A DNA stretch of 64,000 nucleotides from Pterobdella sp. o SKG-2022 (Eukaryota; Annelida; Clitellata; Hirudinida; Piscicolidae), in assembly GCA_964035795.1 (NCBI GenBank), contig OZ038321.1:13349288-13413287 (forward strand), written 5' to 3'. The notes beneath the pieces were generated by a model that was not told the DNA's origin, ran no database searches, and worked only from the letters and a program-made list of their open reading frames with translations. The position numbers were made by a program, and so were the translations under genes. Shown piece after piece: positions 26,641 through 44,000 of the stretch (position 1 is the stretch's first letter; the number at the start of each line of letters is the position of its first letter).

Positions 26641-28240
26641 GTGGATTTGTATGGGTGTTTTAAAATATTTTGACAATCCTTAAAATACTGAATATTCTAT
26701 CTTTAATATTCAACTATTATTTTTAAAATTTCCATTGTTGAAAAAAAAAATGCAACACACACACACACATCAAAAAAAACATACACGTAGAAGCACACTG
26801 CAATCATTTGTCTATGGTTATTACATCAGAACACACGCGATAGAATATTTTTGGTACAGCTAACAGTTCCTCTTGCATTTTTATAGTTTTTTGTTTCTTA
26901 ATCAAATCTCTATCTGCCCAGAACTTACAGGTAACCATGTCTCCTATTGTTAACTACATCATACCAGCCTATCATTATTACTGCTCTTATGTTGGTGTCG
27001 TGATTTTCCCGTAATAAATGTTTGATATAAGTCCAATGATTGGTGTGTTTTTTCATAATGTATGCTACAAAAATAATAATAACAATAACAGTAAAATAAT
27101 TTTAATTTTTTTTACTACTACACGTGACAGTGAGGTGACAAATGGACGATTAACAAGGAAGATGTCACAAGATTTCCAATGTTTCAATGATTCTAATCTT
27201 TCCAATCTTTCCAATTTTTTAATGTTTTCAATGGATAAGCACATAATCATGACTTTTATTAAATTTCTTATCCTTTAGTTTCAAGCCACCACTGACGAGT
27301 TTGGTGAAATCCATTCTTCTCATTGTGTTTCCGTATAACTTCTACGCTTACTCCTTTCAACAAATCGAAATAATATCATTGCTGTTTACTGAGACATTTT
27401 CCGTTTATAATTCTTTTGAAGCTTCTGATAAGTATATAATTCACGCAGACTTCTGTGATATAACTTTAAAACACGATTTAAGTTATAGGGGGACTTAGTT
27501 TATTTTATCTCAAAAATTTCGATGTGTCTTACAAGTTTTTGAAAGCCTTGTGTTTCGATTGATAACTTCGTAATTCTTTGGTTCGTGTGATTTTGTGAAT
27601 AGTTTCATTATATTTTAATGAAATTGTTCTGATTAAATAAAATCAAAAAGTTAAAAAGTTTTATTCTATGTAAAAAATGTAGATATGCAGTTTGCAGTTA
27701 TACAAAATGATTCGAAAATTATGCAAATCATCAAGGTTTTTTTACCGAAATCATAATAATTAGAAAGTAATGCGTTTGAAAGCTGATTAAGTTAATACTG
27801 AAGTTGAATATTATTAGTGCTGACGCCTGTGACCACATGAACGTATATTTACTGGAGTTTTATACTGTTTAAACTCTATTTATATAAATATCATTGATCA
27901 TTTCAATCTCTTCAATTGAATAACGGTGTTTTCGTTTTGAACGTTTTCAATTCATAACTTTACAATGAAATAATTGAAATTTTTGCTTTGAGTAAATATT
28001 ATGAATATAATAGGAATGCTGATACATTTTCAGTTACTTATCTCTCGTAACCATTGATTCTAACAAGCTCTTCCATCATACTCCTCTTCCTTTTCTTTTT
28101 CTTTTCTTTTCTTTTTTTTCTGGCTCATCACCATTTGCTTCTGCGTCAAAACTATTTCGTAGTAATCTTAAATTACAATAAGTATCTTAAAACAAAAACA
28201 AAAACAAACAGCGATTTAAAAACAAAAGAAGACTAGTTAT
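26641..28240. other. no gene recognised
   Basis: AT-rich sequence with short AC and AAT runs (26755-26770, 27070-27090) and a pyrimidine run at 28080-28125. The upper end should include the 3' UTR of the zinc-finger gene, but I saw no clear poly(A) hexamer close to its stop. Confidence 0.4.
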
Positions 28241-32794
<4,554 letters not shown>

Positions 32795-32935
32795 TTATCA
32801 AAATTTTTCTAGCGCATAATTCACAAACAAATTTGCTTCAAAAGTGCTCAAATAATTGTGAAAAAAAAGGAATGAAATTGTTCATGACATAGGTGAGTTT
32901 TCAAAAGTTTACGAAAGTTTCTTAGCATTTTTACC
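32795..32935 (-). mobile_element. 3' end fragment of the CR1-group LINE seen at 36-39 kb
   Basis: The segment TTTTTCTAGCGCATAATTCACAAAC...TTGCTTCA...GTGAGTTTTCAAAAGTTTACGAAAGTT lines up with 35985-36090 of the larger element (TAGCGCA..., GTGAGTTTTCAAAAGTTTGCGAAAGTT). It is a strongly 5'-truncated second copy in the same orientation, with A/T-rich trinucleotides beyond its 3' end. Confidence 0.7.
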
Positions 32936-33056
32936 ATTGGAACACTCCAAAACCTGACAGATTTGCACAAAACCTCAAAAAACAAACGTTTAAACTACAT
33001 AACTAAATTATCATATACAACACAAAATTAATGACGATATAATCTCATTCGTTATT

Positions 33057-33184
33057 TTATTGTGTTTTATTGTATTATATTGTATTGTATTTTATTGTGT
33101 TTTATTATATTGTATTGTATTGTACTGTATTTTATTGTATTGTATCGTATCGTATTGTATTTTTTGTGTTGGATTGTATTGTAA
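33057..33184. repeat. (TATTG)n/(TTTTATTG) pentanucleotide-like array
   Basis: About 130 bases of TGTATTGTATTTTATTG-type units with single-base variants. Confidence 0.85.
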
Positions 33185-34002
33185 TCAAAGGAAACACTGG
33201 CAGCATAGGCACTCATTTGTGAAGCCCTTCAATCCTTGTGCCACCACATGATTGTGTGTGGTCGACTTCTTGGTTGTGTCTGAAGTGGTTATCGCATATG
33301 AATCTTTCCTGTTTGATGTGTCCATTGATGTTATAGATGTTGCAGGTTTTATAAATTTCATTGTTTTTAATAGCATTTATAATAACACTGGATATTTTAT
33401 ATTTGTTCATATAATTATCATTATAATTTTTAAAACAATCTACAGTTTTATTATCATATGAAAAATTCATGTTTTAACTAATTTTATTTCATTATTTAAA
33501 TTTGATTTTTATAGCAATTTTTTGGAAATATTTATCTTTATGTTTTTCAATATTTATATTCATTATTATTTCCATTATTAGTTATATTTTCGTTATTATT
33601 ATTATTATTATTATTTTTATTATTGTTATTATTATTATTAATTATTATGATAGTTGTTACAGAGAGCTCAAGTTATTACAATGTTCACTTGAATGTTATC
33701 TTGCGTCAACAGCAATATTCGAAGGTCGGCATATTATTATTTTTATTGTATTTATTATTATTATTATTATTTTTATTATTATTATCCTTATTATTATATT
33801 TTTTTCATTAAAAGAATACTTTTCATTCAGCTTTTATATCAATATGATTATTCATATTTATATTTTGTCATTATTATTACTGTTATTATTATTATATATG
33901 ATATTGATATTATTATGAGACTGCTTAATAAAGAGGTATAGTGGACATTATTATTTCCTCCATCTCACACTTCCGACAGTGCTTCCGGCAGCTCATCCGT
34001 TC
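33185..34002. other. no gene; (ATT)n-rich sequence
   Basis: The segment 33185-33360 is of ordinary base composition and gives a Cys/His-containing minus-strand frame, which is discussed among the rejected items. From 33590 to 33930 the DNA is mostly interrupted (ATT)n. No gene is supported. Confidence 0.5.
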
Positions 34003-34201
34003 TGCATCCATCCATCCATCACTTATCCATCTACCCATCCATTTATCCACCCATCCATCCATCTATCACTTATCCATTCATCCATCCATCCATCCATCTA
34101 TCCATCCATCCATCCATCCATCCATCCATCCATCCATCTATCCATCCATCCATCCATCCATCCATCCATCCATCCATCTATCCATCCATCCATCCATCCG
34201 T

Positions 34202-34237
<36 letters not shown>

Positions 34238-34340
34238 CCATCCATCCATCACTTATTTATCCATCTATACATTTATCCATCCATCCATTCTTTCATCCAT
34301 CCATCCACCCATTCATCCATCTATCCATCCATCCATCCTC
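34003..34340. repeat. (ATCC)n microsatellite
   Basis: About 340 bases of CATC/CATCTATC/CATCCGTC units. It is open in several frames (His-Pro-Ser-Ile repeats), which are not proteins. Confidence 0.97.
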
Positions 34341-34861
34341 CTCCTCTTAATAACACATAAGACCTTGGCAGCATTAATGTGTCAAGTTGCTGAGCACTTC
34401 AACTTTTTCCGCTTTTGCTAATTTGTGATCTTTTGATAACCGCCACTAAATCATGCTCAAGAATGTTGTAAGGTTGTTGTGTCTTTGTTGTCTTCGAACT
34501 CCCATGTACTCTCGAGTTTTGCATACAAATATCATAAAGGATTTTTTACTTGTGTTGAATTTTTTTGCTAATTATAAAAACAGAAAAAATTTACCACATA
34601 CATAACAATACACGCACACACATACACCCACAAACACACGCACAAAAGATACACACATGCCCACATCCGTACCTGTTGAGATAAATCCAGTTTATATCTG
34701 AATCACTTGGTATTTTTATTCCTTTTTCAGCCAGTATAAATATTATTGTTGTTTGTGTTTGAGTTTTTTAGTGTCGTATGATAAGCAGACTAACAACTTA
34801 ACTATTTATGAGTGTATGTGATTTTATAATCAAAATGAAAACACTTTTTGAAGTTTATTTT

Positions 34862-34925
34862 TTTCCACGAAGCTTTTCGTGAGATAAACTTACATTATCA
34901 AGCAGAGATAAAAATTTTAAAAAAA
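34862..34925. repeat. dispersed repeat with near-palindrome, copy 2
   Basis: CACGAAGCTTTTCGTG followed by AGATAAACTTACATTATCAAG matches 12005-12066 on the same strand. Here the 16-base start is a perfect palindrome apart from its centre-flanking bases. The element it belongs to is not identified. Confidence 0.5.
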
Positions 34926-35517
34926 TATTTGATTTCAATGATCAAAAGAATTGTTGTATAGTTCATAAATAAAAATGGCAATAAAAAATGAGAAAAGTTC
35001 AACTGAAAATGAACCAAACCACAACAACAATAAGAATAGAAGCAAGCCTTCAGAGGGAAATAAACTAAATAACATTTTTTCTTTTCGAATTTGAAGAACC
35101 AAAAAAGAAGAAAAATAATAAACCACTTCTTTTGAAGCTGGAAAGTCCAAGTTTGAAACTGTTTTTGAAAGACATCTTATCTCTTTAGAGACATTTTCAA
35201 AAGGGTGAGACGCCTGAGAATAACTTTTTGGTTCATAAGCATCACGGAATTTTAAAGCTCTTGTTCCAGGTTGTTATGATAAATTTCGTTGTAGTATTTA
35301 AAATACCGTCGAATCACAGGGCTTATGAGATAGGTATTACTATTTTTAATTGTTGAATTATCATATATTTATTTTGTTAGGTTGTTCTTAAATAAAACAT
35401 AACTTTATTATTTTGATATGAAGTTATTTTTGATATGATTATCACATATGTATGCCACGTATGACAATGGATTACGTCAGTAAAGCTCTGCAAAAGAATT
35501 ATGATTCCGAACCATCT

Positions 35518-35604
35518 TAAATAATAACAATAATAATAATAATAATAATAATGATAATAAAAAAATAAAAACAATAAAAATAAAAATAATAATTATAAAA
35601 ACAA

Positions 35605-35672
<68 letters not shown>
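35518..35672. repeat. (AAT)n microsatellite
   Basis: Two blocks of AAT repeat (35518-35560, 35607-35672) separated by A-rich sequence. Confidence 0.95.
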
Positions 35673-35674
<2 letters not shown>

Positions 35675-35949
35675 CAGTAATATTCTTTTTTTGATGAGAA
35701 TGGTTATTTTTTGAAGTAATAATTTTTTTAAAAATATCATTAGTAGCATTTATTTTATGGAGTTATTAATATTATATTCACAACACAATAAACTGGTATT
35801 ATTCGTTTTTATGAAAGTTGGTTTAGAAAAATATTGAAATCACATAATCAAATTGAACAAAAATTTGCTCATAGTAAGAACTGAATGTTTCTATAATAGT
35901 CTCATTTTATATTTGAAATTCTGATTTTTCTGAAACATCATCATTATTA

Positions 35950-38900
35950 TCCGTTATTATTATTATTATTAAGATTTTTATAGCGCACAGTTATCAATTC
36001 AAGATTGCTTCAGAGAAGCTCAAGGTTTGTAAGAGATTATGACTGGGGATGTTTATGATATAAGTGAGTTTTCAAAAGTTTGCGAAAGTTCATGAGAGAA
36101 GGCGATGAGGGCAAGTTAGATGTAAGTGAATTCCACAGACGTGGAGCCTGGTGAGAAAAAGAGCGACTAGTAAACAAGCCTGAAGGAACAGGTTGATGAA
36201 GCTGGAGACCAGAGTGCAAGGATCTGAGTGGTTGACGTGTGTATCTGATTGACAAAAGATCAAAAAGATAAGCAGGTTGTTCAAGCTTGAGAGTGCATGC
36301 AATGAGCCAAAGTAATTTAAACTTAGCCAGTGCAAACGATCAAGACAGTCGCTGGAAGAGCTGAAATAATCAGTTTGAAGAACCGTCTTGGCCGCGTGGT
36401 TTTGGAGGGCTTGAAGTTTGCATAAAAGATAGTTTGGCTGCTCGCAAAGGAGAGAATTACAGTAGTCCAATCTGGAAAGAACTAGTAAGATAAAGAGGGC
36501 ATTAGCAGTGGAAAGAGGTAAGAATTTGCGTACTTTTTTTATGGCATAGATATGGAAATTGGAAGATTGGATTATTTGAGAAATAAAGTGAGCAAAGTTC
36601 AAATTTGAATTTAAGGTGACACCTAAGGTTTTAAGCTTGGCAGATACAGGAAGCGTGGTGCCGTCGAGAATTACCACAGAAGAGAGATTGTATTTTGCTA
36701 GAAGACGAGAGCTGCCGACAAACGTCACTTCACTCTTAGTAGGGTTTAGTTTCAATTGGCTTTGGGAAAATTAAAAGTTTAGAGCGGAAAGACAACTGGA
36801 TAATTTAAGGAGAGTGGGGCTAGGATCTGGGTGAGAGACTCCGGTGAAAAGAGTGATGTTATCAACGAACTGGTGAAAAGCAAGTCGTGCTGTACAATAA
36901 TGCTACACATGGATGATGTATAAAGAGAGAAGAGGGTTGGTCCCAAAACGGAGCTCTGCGGCACGCCTGAGTTGATTGATGTAAGAGAAGAAAAGAAATT
37001 GTCCATTTTAACAAACTGAGAACGTTGAGAAAGGTAAGAGCGAAACCAAAAAAAAGCGAGGTCAGAAATATTGAAGTGTCTATTCAAAATATCAATTAAG
37101 ATATTGTGATCAAGAGTGTCAAAAGCAGCAGAAAGGTCTAGCGAAACCAAAACGGCCGCATGTCCAGTAGCGCAGATGTTGCGAAGACTGTCAGTGATGC
37201 GTAAGAGTGTGGTTTCTGTTGAGTGGTGCTTGCGATATGCTGATTGGAAAGGATTAAAATTAGAAGATGATGAAACGTGAGAAGTTATTCTGGAATGAAC
37301 GAGTCTTTCGATAATTTTTGAAATGGTGCTCAAGTTAGAAATAGGGCGGTAGTTCGAAGGAATGGTAGGGTCCAAATTGCCTTTCTTAAGCAAAGGGAGA
37401 ACTTGTGCTGTTTTAAAGGACGCGGGGAATATTGCTTGTGAAACAGACAAGTTGGTAAGTTTGGAAATAATTGGAGCAACTAGGTGAGAAAAGCGTTTTA
37501 AAGTGGATGTGGAGATTAAGTCTAATGGAGAAGATTTGTTGGGTAAAGAGCGAATTAGCCTACTCACTTCTTCAATACTGACAAATGAAAAATAAGAGAG
37601 TAGTGTTCGATTGTCTGGTAGAATAGGGTCTGTGCAGCGCAAAATGGACGTTGGCAAAGATTTGTGAATAAGAGCGATTTTCTCTTTAAAAAAGCTACTA
37701 AAGGTGTTCACAAGATTGATAGCTTCTGAAGAGCTGCGTGGTGGAGAAGGAGAAGATCTATGTAGGATTAAGTTGGCAGTTTTCCAAAAAAACTTTCGAG
37801 TTTGGTTTGACAGATGCAAGCATGTTGTTAAAATAATCAGCACGGGATTTAAAGATGAGAGCGCGAGCAGTCTTCCGAGATTCCTTGAGGGAAGCAAGAA
37901 GACTGGCTGGAACAGGCTTGGATGACCTTAACAATAAGGAAACTTTTCTCTCAAGTTTTCGTCTTTTTCTTTTGGCGGCAATGGTGTCAGTGGATAGCTT
38001 GTGATGGGAGTGACTGCTGGGGCGAAAGATGTGGGTGCGAAAAAGAGCATGGTGGTCGATAAGTGATTGAAAAGGGTTGTTCATTGTTGTGAGAAACTCT
38101 TCAAAATCAGAAAGGTTAGTTAGTGTATTATGGATATGTCTGAGATCTTTCTCGAAGACAGCATCATCAAATTTTTCAAGAGCGGGAAATTACAATGTGA
38201 GGGAGAAGGGGAGAAGAAGCGAGGTTGAGACTGCATAAAATAAGGTAGTGATCGAAGTCAAAAGTTTTTCTGCCGATGTCTTATATAAAATGACTGTTAG
38301 GTTTTTGAGTAATGATGAGATCAAGGATGTTACCAAGTCTGTGGGTGGGGAAGTCTATGTGCTGGACCAGCTCAAGTTCACGTAAAAGAGCACTAAGCGG
38401 GTTTTCATGAGGCGTACAATTTGGGATGTTGAAATCACCAGCCAATATAAAATTTGAAGAAAGAGAATAAAGGAAATAGAAATTAAACGTGAGCTCGCAG
38501 ATAAAATTACCGGTGTTTGGAGGACGGTAGATCACCGATAGAAACAAACAGTGTGACGAAAAAGACACTTTGGCTGTCAATAATTCAAAAGAAGACTGGG
38601 ACTGGGATTTAATAGCATCCAATCTAATGGAGTTTCTGGAAATTACAGAAATACCTCCACCTCGTTTACCAATGGGTCAGTGTGAGTGCAAGAGATGAAA
38701 GCCATGAGGCACAATGTCATATTTTGTGACATTGTCTGCGTTTTCAGGAATCCAAGTTTCCGTCAAAGCAATAATGTCAAGTTTAAGAGAAAGGATAGTA
38801 TCGAGTATAATAGAAGATTTACTACGAGTAGACCTAGGATTGAGAAGAGCGAAATTAGTAGACAAAGGTACATTGTGGACTTTAGGATGAGAGGCTGACC

Positions 38901-39020
38901 GTCAATCCCAAGCCGTACGTCCCATCTTGAGTCGCACTTGTTGTCTATAAAGGGGACAAGAGGAGGATGTTGTAACGTGGTCATGGCAAGAGCGCTTTGA
39001 TTCCAAGCAGGGAACACAAA
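35950..39020 (-). mobile_element. CR1-group LINE, near full length, inactive
   Basis: A minus-strand non-LTR element. The endonuclease begins at ~38850 with LNPRSTRSKSS and DIIALTETW, then FLSVIYRPPN and ILAGDFNIPN (38281-38622) and a THRLGNILDLI end. RT blocks lie in 36779-37897: YRPISNLSTISKIIERLV, DLSAAFDTLDHNIL and GVPQSSVLGPTLF. The catalytic YADD block reads FVDN (~36870) in a shifted frame, so the RT is dead. Thumb and C-terminal parts follow (36090-36755: TLGVTLNSNLNF, SRLDYCNSLL). The 3' end is a conserved tail (TTATAGCGCAC on the plus strand) running into (TTA)n at 35950-35975. This domain set and tail fit the CR1/L2/Rex1 group. Several stops and frameshifts break the frame. Confidence 0.85.
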
Positions 39021-41046
39021 AGAAAGGAGAGGTTAGTTATATTCTTTTGTTTTTTCTTTCCTTTTCATTATCTTATTTTTTTTTTGTTTTTGTCAATCAT
39101 TATTATGATATTTTTTTTGTCAACAATTATTATGATATTTTTTTTTGTCAACCATTATTATGATATTTTTTTTGTCAACCATTATTATGATATTTTTTTG
39201 TAAGCATTTTATTCCTTTTTTATTTTCGTTATTATTTTTTTTATTTTCGTTATTATTTTTTTTATTTTCGTTATTATTTTTTTTATTTTCGTTATTATTT
39301 TTTTTATTTTCGTTATTATTATTATTGTTATCAAGTACTTGAAGTTCATTGAATCATAACTGATGGTCCAACATCATCCTAGCAACATCCGCTTGGAATA
39401 CTAAACACCTTTATTATTCTCGGTTTTTCCTTCTCTCTGCAACTTTCATTATAATTTTTTCCCTAATTTTTATTTAATATATTTTTTTTGATATTTTCAC
39501 ATTTGATTTTATCAATATTTGCACAATCCTTACAATACAAGCTTTAAAGCTTATTTATAAAATAAATCATTATAAATTTTTATCATTTTGTACTATAAAT
39601 AGAAAAAATTTATTTTTTTTTAAATATTATTTCCATTATTAAGGTATATTATATTTGACAGTTGTATTCAATAAGGCAAATTACCTAGAGACGTTTCGCC
39701 ACAGATTATTATAAATAACAACAATAAAAATAAAAGTGGCAAAAATAATAACAATAATAAAAAAATAAAAAAAAAACTTTAAGAAAAACAAAATAAGTAA
39801 TATAAAAATAATGAAAGAAGAAAATATGTATAAAAGTTAACTTTAATTTTGTGTACTTCTCTTCAGTAATATTAATTCATAAAAAAATTGTTTTTTATAG
39901 AAAAATTAGCCCAAACAGGCGAAATTAGTAAAACGAAATAAAAAGTATTAACAGAATATATTATTATCGCAATGGGAAGTAAGGTGTATAATACCCTAAA
40001 ATGAACCTTTCAAAAAATAAATTACCGAAAAAATGCTTTTTGAAAAAGCCTATTATAAGGTAACAGACAAGAGGATAGTTGCCAGAGCTGTACTTTATTG
40101 TTTTCACCAAAATTTGCTTCATTAGTTGACTGCCATTTAACTGATAGAGTTACTATTTTTTTATTATCCTTATGCAGACCTCTCCAACATGTTTGCAATT
40201 TCATGAAGGATTGTATACAACAATGAGCTCTGGCGATTCAAATGAAACCAGTTTTCTTTTTATTGGATCTTATCACTAATTTCTATAACGGTGATAAATA
40301 GTTTATTTAAGAAACTATTCAGAAAATCTTGTATAAAGTGGAAAAAAATATGCAAAATAGAAAAGTGCCATAAAACTTTATGATCAAAATAGTTTTACAA
40401 TAAGTTGGAAATGGGTTTAAGTTATTGAAATATCATGCTTGAAAATGGCCTGGATCTCTTTTTATTAGTTGCCTTTGTCGAACTTATCAGTTTTATTTTA
40501 TTTTCTGATTAAATAAATAGTATTTTTTCAAAGAAAAAAAATCCATACTAATTTTCCATTTTCCACACTGTATTTATTTTTTTTTTGAAAAAAAACATTT
40601 TAAGAGTACAAAAGGGTTGAGGAAATTTGAAATAAAATGATAGATTTGACTACAAATCAGTAATTGGAATGCCCAAATAAAATGCATCAAATTTCAAAAA
40701 AAAGAAAATTAATTAATGAGATATTTTATAATCTCAAAATTTTAGCTTGATTAGTATTGCAATGTAGATTAACTTTTTTTCTTAAGGAATCGTACATTTA
40801 TTAAATATGTTTTAAGGCTGTTTTTTATAGTTGCTTGTTTGGAATGAATATTTTAAAATGAATTATTTCAACTTAAATTTTATCAGTTCGATTTTTTTTT
40901 ATTTCGATATTTTAACCATTTAAAGGTAGTGTTTCCTAGTGTCTGAAAAAACTTCTTGGATTATGTTTTTTAAATACTTTTATATATGCATTATTTGCTT
41001 TCATTTTGAGTGAAATGAGTAAAAGTATTTTGAAATATTTCCAGTA
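39021..41046. other. no gene; two minisatellites, AT-rich promoter side of SOCS gene
   Basis: After the LINE come two adjacent minisatellites (listed separately). The rest is AT-rich. The 3' few hundred bases must contain the promoter or a 5' UTR acceptor of the SOCS-like gene; an AG at 41042-41043 just before the ATG may be such an acceptor. Confidence 0.45.
39092..39325. repeat. two abutting T-rich minisatellites
   Basis: Four copies of a ~28 bp unit GTCAACCATTATTATGATAT plus a T-run (39092-39200) are followed by five copies of a ~22 bp unit TTATTTTCGTTATTATTTTT (39218-39325). Confidence 0.9.
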
Positions 41047-44000
41047 ATGGATCAAAGCTCAAGCAATGACCGTACAAATAACAAAGTAGTTCTAAGAAAA
41101 CAAGATCAAAAGCCTATTCAAAAACCCAAAAGATTTTCAAAACTCTGGAAATCTTTAATACATAAAAAAACTCATGCGCCGGATTCGCCTCCGATAAGTG
41201 AAACGCTACCTCCAAAGGAAAATCTTTTAAAAAACACTCCAGAGGACAAAGCAGATTTTTCTTCACGGAACCTTCCAGATCTTTATGAGGTTGAACAAGC
41301 ACAGAGTTCTTCGGAGAAACCTTCTCAAAGCATTGTGAAGACCACATTGAAATGTCACACATCTACTTCTGACCCTGTTGATTTATGCAACAACTCACAA
41401 CTATCACCAAACAAAACTGCTGAGGAAGAAGAAGATGGTGAAGACAAACACATTCAAATTGATAGAAGACATTTTTTCATTAGTGATCCTTTAAAAATGC
41501 ATGAAGAAGAGATGTCAGAGGAGTTGCTAGGATTTGAAATCTCATCATCAGATCAACCTTCTACCACTGTTCATACTCAAGTTGATTATGTGCATTATCT
41601 TGTACCAGATCTTCAAAAAGTATTTTTTTGCTCAAATTTTGATCAATGTAGTAATATCTTCTATGGCTAATTGTATTATAAAAACCTATCTATATTTTCT
41701 TATAAAAAATTCAATTAATAAGTGGCTTTTGAATTCAGTTCTTGATTCTTTTTTTATATCTTGTTAATAAAAACTTCAACTTGGTTATATTCACCATTCT
41801 TCATTACTTAATAATTCAGTTATCTTTTTTGAGCAAGAATTTGATTGCACTATCTTATATGAATGTCACCTAACTTTTCTTAACATGACTCATGTTTCTT
41901 TCTACTGTTTTTGTTATTTTTACTATTATACCCTTCTACATATTTTCAGTTTTATTTAATTATTTTATAAATTTTTTGAAATCATTTGAAACTTTTTTTC
42001 CATCTAAATCTCTATACGCCTTCGCTCATTTGAAGATCATTTTTATATATATGACATTCCAGCTACAACAATTTTTCAGTATTAAACACAAAAATATTTC
42101 GTTATTGTTCATTTTTTTATTATTATGTTCACAGATCTTCAACAGCAGTTATTACTGGGGTGTGATGGACCGATATGAGGCTGAAAAGCTACTTGAAAAC
42201 AAGCCTGGTTTGTTCATTATCATTGTAATCAGATTAGCATTATCAAATAAATGGCATCAGTGCAAAATGTTAATCTACAACACTAATTATTTTGGCTCAA
42301 AAATACATTTTGATCTAACAAAGAAAAATTTCCCTTAACAAAAATTCATCGCTGGTGTCCTAATATCAAATGGGATGGAAGAAGCACTTGACATATTTGG
42401 CATTCTTTTTATCACACTCTGCTGGTGATCAACTGGCTGAGGTGGTTGAGTTGTGTGTTTTGCACATATAATAGAAGAATTTTTAAGAGCCACTTTCATA
42501 GTAACATCAGAAAAGATGAATAATAAAATATCTGTTAAAAACGATATGAAGAGCATTGTCATCAATCAATCAATCAAATCCTTTTTATAGCCCATTTTCC
42601 TTTACCAAGGGTTGAGCTATATTATTTCAGGGAAGCCTGTGTTCCAATAAAACTTTGATAAGAAAGCTTTGAACATCTCTTTAAAATGGAAAATTAACCA
42701 AACAATGGTGAGCATATACAAATTTTTGCATCTACTACAACTTTTGCTGACTGGAACTTTAATCAGTTTTGTATGCACTGCTGAAATTGTAGAGACAAAG
42801 TCAGATACGAATAATTTCATCACATTATAATTTATTATAAATAGATGCCATGATTTTTCATCCTCTCACATTCCCACTGTACTGAGAATGGCCAGATTTA
42901 TCACATTTAAAACATTTTTTCAAATTTTATAAACTGATCTTTGCTCATTTTTCACCTAAAGCATTTCATCAAAGCAACTTCAAAATTTTTTGATTCTTGC
43001 TCTTTTACTCTGCCTTCACAATGCCTAAAAATTACAAAAGGTTTGGCCTTGTAGAGATAAAACTGTATTTAAAATGCTATTATAGATGTGTGATCATAGG
43101 TGAAAAAAGACCACTGGTTTTAAGCAATACTTAATTTTATTATCACCACAACTTTTGCAGAAGGAACATTTTTATTGAGGGATAGTGCGCAAGAAGATTT
43201 TCTCTTTTCTGTCAGCTTCAGGTCGTTATAATGATCCATTCGTTTGTTTAATGATATATTAGTATGCATTTGATGGTGTTTATTGGACTTGCTCCAAGTT
43301 GAAGCAACTATTTAAAAGTTTTTGTTTTTAAAATTTAAAATTCAGAGTTTTCAATAAAGAAATTCTCAAGGCAGGATATAGAATTTTCTCAGCTATTTAT
43401 TAATTTTAATGAATTATAACGATTTTATTGAATCAATATCAAAGTCATAAGAAATGAGATAAAATAAAAATGTAAATTAATTGTAATCTAAGTCTATGTA
43501 AATATAGTAATATACAGTTGAACGTAGTCTAAGTGAAAATCTTAGTGTAAAGCAGTTAATAGGACATCTTAAACGATGCAATAGATTAGTTAAAAGCTCA
43601 AGAGGTTATAAAATAAGTTTCTAGCACCAACAATATAAGATAACTGATAAAAGTTGGTTATGAAAGTATCCAAACTTTTCTGCTACTAGTAATAATGTAA
43701 ATATGAATAATATAAGAATTGTAGCCCAAAAAGAATTTTTTATATAATCATAACTTATCATGGGTGTTTTACGAAAATTTTGAGCTTTATGGCTTTACAC
43801 AATAATAACAGTAATTAGAAATACAAAATACAGAAATACATCATCATCGTTTTACGTCATTTTTCCCTTTTCAAGAGGGGTTTGACGAAATTTTAAGTTT
43901 CCATAAATCTCTTTCAAAAGCCTGGTTCTTTTAACTCAAGTATTTTTAAATCTTTTTCCACGCATTTCTTCTAGGTCTTCTTTGGCCTACCGACTGGTTT

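Larger units (their letters stand above)
34341..35949. other. no gene; repeats
   Basis: AT-rich spacer. It holds a short irregular ACAC tract (34605-34650), copy 2 of the dispersed near-palindromic repeat (34862-34925), and (AAT)n at 35518-35672. Confidence 0.5.

Noticed and set aside
33185..33470. Minus-strand frame with Cys/His pairs, considered as an upstream MECOM or other zinc-finger exon
   Set aside because: The spacing never fits C-x2-C...H-x3-H in one frame and stops interrupt the alternatives. At most it is a decayed zinc-finger fragment.
33502..33918. Ile/Tyr-rich hydrophobic frame
   Set aside because: Encoded by interrupted (ATT)n; no conserved features.
33941..34360. His-Pro-Ser-Ile repeat protein
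   Set aside because: Translation of the (ATCC)n microsatellite; open in several frames.
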